From a bacterium (lineage in GTDB: Bacteria > Bacteroidota > Bacteroidia > Cytophagales > Thermonemataceae): 9,364 bases of DNA. Below are positions 7,414 through 9,364 of the stretch, piece after piece (position 1 is the stretch's first letter; each line of letters starts with the position of its first letter). The stretch is from contig JANYGM010000412.1 of assembly GCA_025362415.1 (NCBI GenBank), positions 1-9,364 on the forward strand, in the 5' to 3' direction. The translations under genes and the position numbers were made by a program. The notes beneath the pieces were generated by a model. The model did no database searches. It was given only the letters and a program-made list of their open reading frames with translations, and was not told the DNA's origin.

Positions 7414-7452
7414 AATTGTGAATTGTAAATTGTGAATTATAAATGAATACAA
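7414..7452. repeat. Four-heptamer AATT element with ATGAATACAA end, copy A
   Basis: The units are AATTGTG (7414), AATTGTA (7421), AATTGTG (7428) and AATTATA (7435), followed by AATGAATACAA (7442-7452). The whole 39 bp matches the element at 8857-8895 at 36 positions, with the same unit count and the same end. This is the only heptamer array in the window that is not beside a gene 3' end: it lies between two divergent genes. Confidence 0.8.
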
Positions 7453-7571
7453 AATGTTCTTAATCAACTTATTATAAATCATTTTGGGATTATCAAAACA
7501 TAAATCAATTATAAAAATTTCAACAATTATTACAAACGCCTTAGAAAATTCCGTAAAAACTTATTATTCGT

Positions 7572-8237
7572 ATGAAAATAAACAAAAATACTATTGATAT
7601 TAAAACCATTTTTAAAAATCCTTTTTTTATCCTGCTTTTTTTATTGCTAAATCTTTTTATAAATGCTACGGGCTTCGCACAAAGAACATATTATAACGAG
7701 TTTACACCAAAAAATGTAGTAAAATTTAATGTTATAAGCCCCTATTTTCAGACCTATCATTTGGCATATCACCGCAAACTTGCTTACAAAATGAGCGCAC
7801 AAATAGGTGTATCTTATACTCACGACTTTGCACGTAATCAAATCATAGTCAGAGGGTTTAGTATTACGCCAGAGTTCCGTTATCATCTCACTAATTTGCG
7901 TTCTGATGGACAACTCTCACCAGCAGGTATTTATCTTGCAGGTGCGTTCAGGTTTACACAGTTGAGTTTGCGCAAAACCATAGATGTTGGCGTTGGTGGC
8001 TTAGAAGTTACAGCACCTTACACACAATTAGGCTTTTCTGCGCTTATAGGACAACAATTTTTGCTGGAAGACAAAGAGGTTTTATTAGATAATAAACTTA
8101 CTTTAGATTTTTTTGGAGGTGTTACACTTAATACAGGCGCACTTTTGCCACCCTTTACAGAAATAAAAGAACCAGTTAATTTTGGTGTTATTTCTCTTTC
8201 ACTTAGATTGGGTGTTTGTTTGGGCTATGCTTTCTAG
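7572..8237 (+). CDS. Outer-membrane beta-barrel protein (DUF3575-like)
   Basis: This is a predicted outer-membrane barrel of 221 residues. A long N-region (residues 1-17) and a hydrophobic core (18-31, FFILLFLLLNLFI) lead to a GFA-Q cleavage site at about 36/37, leaving a mature protein of about 185 residues. The mature part shows alternating amphipathic strands with turns: KFNVISPYFQTYHLAYHRKL (51-70), SAQIGVSYTHDF (75-86), SITPEFRYHL (97-106), GIYLAGAFRF (119-128) and LRLGVCLGYAF (211-221). A terminal Phe is typical of Bam-assembled barrels. The FxITPEFRYHL and PAGIYLAGAFR segments resemble the DUF3575 family of Bacteroidota. No upstream in-frame alternative is needed, since ATG at 7572 gives a full signal peptide. 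It stands alone on the plus strand, 195 bp before the YbjN-like gene, and a CACATAG repeat begins 13 bp after the stop. Ligand and role are unknown. Confidence 0.75.
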   Translation: MKINKNTIDIKTIFKNPFFILLFLLLNLFINATGFAQRTYYNEFTPKNVVKFNVISPYFQTYHLAYHRKLAYKMSAQIGVSYTHDFARNQIIVRGFSITPEFRYHLTNLRSDGQLSPAGIYLAGAFRFTQLSLRKTIDVGVGGLEVTAPYTQLGFSALIGQQFLLEDKEVLLDNKLTLDFFGGVTLNTGALLPPFTEIKEPVNFGVISLSLRLGVCLGYAF

Positions 8238-8250
8238 ACATTATTTTTCA

Positions 8251-8282
8251 CCACATAGGCACATAGAAAACATAGAAATACA
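8251..8282. repeat. CACATAG direct repeats downstream of the barrel gene
   Basis: CACATAG occurs at 8252-8258 and 8260-8266, and AACATAG at 8269-8275, followed by AAATACA (8276-8282). Spacing is 8 to 9 bp, so this is not a strict heptamer array. It begins about 13 bp after the stop codon at 8237. The words resemble CACAGAT in the palindrome at 1857 and CACTAAG at 9047. No hairpin is visible. Confidence 0.55.
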
Positions 8283-8432
8283 TTGTTTGTACTCATAAAA
8301 CGTCAATTAAAATAAAAAAAATACTATTTTGTTTGTAAAGCACGTTCTTTTTTGCTTATTTACGCAAATATTGCTTAAAAAACTGCAACATTAACCTTAT
8401 ATAACTAAAAATCAACTAAAAAAGATATAAAT

Positions 8433-8855
8433 ATGGCATCTCATCTCCAATATGTAAAAGAAGTAGAAGAAGCATTCCGCAAAGTAGGACTTGACCCACA
8501 GACGGCAAAGGCATCTTTACCAGGTTCGTGGTCGTTTAGTCGTGGTTCTATTACGGTAATGGTTACCTTGAATACCTCACCTAGTTCTACAGGTGAACAA
8601 CGTACTATCACAATGTCTTCACGTCTTATGGATATGCCTACACGTAAGAAAAGTGAACTTTACCGCCGTTTGCTTGACCTTAATCATTCGTTTGTAGGAG
8701 AGCGTTTTGAGATTTTTGACGAAGCAATTTATCTCACTACTGCCCGTTATTTAGAAAATATCACAGCAGAAGAAATAGCCACTATGATGACTGATTTGAG
8801 TGAAACTGCCGACTTTTTTGATAATAAATTGATTGCAGAATTTAGAAATGCTTAA
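8433..8855 (+). CDS. YbjN domain-containing protein (CesT-like fold)
   Basis: This is a small soluble protein of 140 residues without signal peptide or membrane segment. An N-terminal helix (residues 3-18, HLQYVKEVEEAFRKVG) is followed by beta strands at about 31-64 (GSWSFSRGSITVMVTLN, then RTITMSSRL). Next come helix SELYRRLLDLNHSFVG (74-89), strand ERFEIFDEAIYLTTAR (90-105) and helices in ITAEEIATMMTDLSETADFF (110-129) ending in DNKLIAEF. This helix-sheet-helix order and the LLDLN...GERFEI...YLTTARYLE pattern match YbjN and type III chaperone-like (CesT) domains, which are usually binding proteins rather than enzymes. No secretion system or effector neighbour suggests a partner. Nine of ten arginines use CGT/CGC and only the last uses AGA, which hints at strong expression. 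The leader is A-rich with no Shine-Dalgarno. A strong terminator follows at 8922-8955. Confidence 0.75.
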   Translation: MASHLQYVKEVEEAFRKVGLDPQTAKASLPGSWSFSRGSITVMVTLNTSPSSTGEQRTITMSSRLMDMPTRKKSELYRRLLDLNHSFVGERFEIFDEAIYLTTARYLENITAEEIATMMTDLSETADFFDNKLIAEFRNA

Positions 8856-8856
8856 T

Positions 8857-8895
8857 AATTGTGAATTTTAAATTGTGAATTGTGAATGAATACAA
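8857..8895. repeat. Four-heptamer AATT element with ATGAATACAA end, copy B
   Basis: The units are AATTGTG (8857), AATTTTA (8864), AATTGTG (8871) and AATTGTG (8878), followed by AATGAATACAA (8885-8895). It begins one base after the TAA of the YbjN-like gene. It differs from the copy at 7414-7452 at only three of 39 positions: one change in unit 2 and two in unit 4. Confidence 0.85.
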
Positions 8896-8921
8896 TTTTT
8901 CAATATAATTATTCATAAAAT

Positions 8922-8955
8922 AAAAAGTCGTAGCATTCTTTTGTTACGACTTTTT
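8922..8955 (+). terminator. Strong Rho-independent terminator of the YbjN-like gene
   Basis: The left arm AAAAAGTCGTAGCA (8922-8935) pairs with TGTTACGACTTTTT (8942-8955) over 14 bp with a single G-T wobble, around the 6 nt loop TTCTTT. The left A-run and right T-run make it suitable for both strands. A weaker AAAAAC/GTTTTT hairpin follows at 8963-8978. It ends transcription of the gene stopping at 8855, with the heptamer element inside the 3' untranslated region. Confidence 0.9.
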
Positions 8956-9269
8956 CATATAAAAAACAGTTGTTTTTATCCAAAAAATCAAGTAATCATT
9001 AATAAATCATACATTGCAAATAACTTCCTAGTTTTTTTCTTTTTAACACTAAGTTCATTAAGAAATACACACTAAGCAGGCACTAAGAAATACAAAATTA
9101 GAATTTTATTTACAACTAATTTCTAATTCCTAATTCCTAATTCCTAATTTCTAATTCCTAATTCCTAATTCCTAATTCCTAATTCCTAATTCCTAATTCC
9201 TAATTTCTAATTCCTAATTTCTAATTTCTAATTTCTAATTCCTAATTCCTAATTCCTAATTCCTAATTC
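8956..9269. other. Gene-free repeat block after the terminator
   Basis: I see no coding sequence in these 314 bp. They hold a weak hairpin (8963-8978), about 60 bp of plain AT-rich DNA, the CACTAAG repeats (9047-9094) and most of the 25-unit heptamer array (9116-9290). Confidence 0.75.
9047..9094. repeat. CACTAAG direct repeats with AAATACA tags
   Basis: CACTAAG occurs at 9047-9053, 9070-9076 and 9081-9087, with the variant CATTAAG at 9056-9062. The copies at 9056 and 9081 are each followed directly by AAATACA (9063-9069 and 9088-9094). Spacing is 9, 14 and 11 bp. The element lies in the gene-free stretch after the terminator and 22 bp before the large heptamer array. It resembles the CACATAG element at 8251 in word type and tag. 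Confidence 0.6.
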
Positions 9270-9290
9270 CTAATTCCTAATTCCTAATTC
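9116..9290. repeat. Perfect 25-copy heptamer array, CTAATT(C/T)
   Basis: Exactly 25 tandem 7 bp units fill 175 bp with no insertion, deletion or spacer. Six positions of the unit never change; only the seventh varies, reading C in 19 units and T in six (units 1, 5, 13, 15, 16 and 17, starting at 9116, 9144, 9200, 9214, 9221 and 9228). Because 7 and 3 are coprime, TAA on the plus strand and TAG on the minus strand recur in every frame every 21 bp, so the array closes all six reading frames. The right end contains the stop codon of a minus-strand open frame that enters from the window edge. Confidence 0.95.
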
Positions 9291-9364
9291 AAAAACCTCC
9301 TGCAATCTATTTGATTCATAAACATTTATGCCCTCATGTGCGAGTTTGGTAAGATTAAACATAA
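9270..9364 (-). CDS. Possible partial CDS, C-terminal end, runs off the right edge
   Basis: A minus-strand frame is open from the window edge (an ATG lies at 9362-9360) for 30 codons to TAG at 9272-9270. The visible peptide includes LTKLAHEGINVYESN and then RLQEVFELGIRN. The last six residues, ELGIRN, are encoded by the heptamer array, so the array supplies the stop codon. Position and length fit the 3' end of a gene extending beyond the window, which would place another heptamer array at a gene 3' end. I do not recognise the family. It could also be a chance frame or part of a repeat unit, since only about 75 bp of non-repeat sequence is visible. Confidence 0.3.
   Translation of the reverse strand, partial: MFNLTKLAHEGINVYESNRLQEVFELGIRN

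Larger units (their letters stand above)
7224..7571. other. Divergent intergenic region (348 bp)
   Basis: This AT-rich gap lies between the leftward CNNM/CBS gene and the rightward outer-membrane protein gene. It holds a candidate minus-strand promoter (7302-7337), a short inverted repeat in that gene's leader (7239-7255), and the heptamer element at 7414-7452. A TCATTTTG at 7479-7486 is a one-mismatch -7 box for the rightward gene, without an evident -33 partner. A minus-strand open frame at 7252-7482 is rejected as a gene because it is made of low-complexity DNA and translated repeat. Confidence 0.7.

Noticed and set aside
7252..7482. Minus-strand open frame of 76 codons upstream of the CNNM gene
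   Set aside because: It is a low-complexity Ile/Phe/Lys translation of AT-rich intergenic DNA, includes the translated heptamer repeat, and overlaps the candidate promoter of the CNNM gene.
8238..8432. Promoter of the YbjN-like gene
   Set aside because: Several TTTG words occur near 8330-8365, but no pair has a good TAnnTTTG box at a suitable distance, so none is listed.
7572..8855. Type III secretion effector and chaperone pair (barrel protein plus CesT-like protein)
   Set aside because: The first protein is a signal-peptide beta-barrel, not an effector, no secretion genes are present, and YbjN-like proteins are widespread without type III systems.
9116..9290. CRISPR array
   Set aside because: The units are 7 bp with no spacers; this is a simple tandem array.

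Overview
The window looks like chromosomal DNA of an AT-rich member of the Bacteroidota, perhaps a Cytophagales-type organism. The clearest marker is a large secreted protein with a type IX secretion (T9SS) C-terminal sorting domain. Further support comes from promoter candidates of the Bacteroidota form (TTTG, about 19 bp, TAnnTTTG), starts mostly lacking a Shine-Dalgarno sequence, and a crotonase and outer-membrane protein of types common in this phylum. I cannot name the genus from the sequence alone.

Layout, left to right. A short-form D-3-phosphoglycerate/2-hydroxyacid dehydrogenase (+, TTG start, 94-1017) converges on an enoyl-CoA hydratase/isomerase family protein (-, 1060-1827). Next come three more minus-strand genes: a 890-residue T9SS-exported surface protein (1940-4612), a multi-pass membrane protein (4844-5782) and a HlyC/CorC-type CNNM plus CBS membrane protein (5892-7223). 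A 348 bp divergent intergenic region separates these from two plus-strand genes, a small outer-membrane beta-barrel protein (7572-8237) and a YbjN-like protein (8433-8855). The last gene is followed by a strong hairpin terminator (8922-8955). From 8956 to 9269 there is no gene but a repeat block, ending in a perfect array of 25 heptamers (9116-9290). A minus-strand open frame that runs off the right edge ends inside that array.

The genes do not form one pathway. They are mostly monocistronic housekeeping or envelope functions, separated by gaps of about 40 to 350 bp, with a terminator between the CNNM gene and the membrane protein. The unusual part is the intergenic DNA. Nearly every gene 3' end carries a short repeat of its own sequence type. 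Five of these are arrays with a strict 7 bp period, with cores TAATT/AATT or TTCGT. Three others are built from CAC-starting 7-mers (CACAGAT, CACATAG, CACTAAG). Three of the elements share the same end, ATGAATACAA. This family of 3'-end-associated heptamer repeats is the best candidate for something poorly described here. I see no defence, mobile-element or biosynthetic system in the coding regions.
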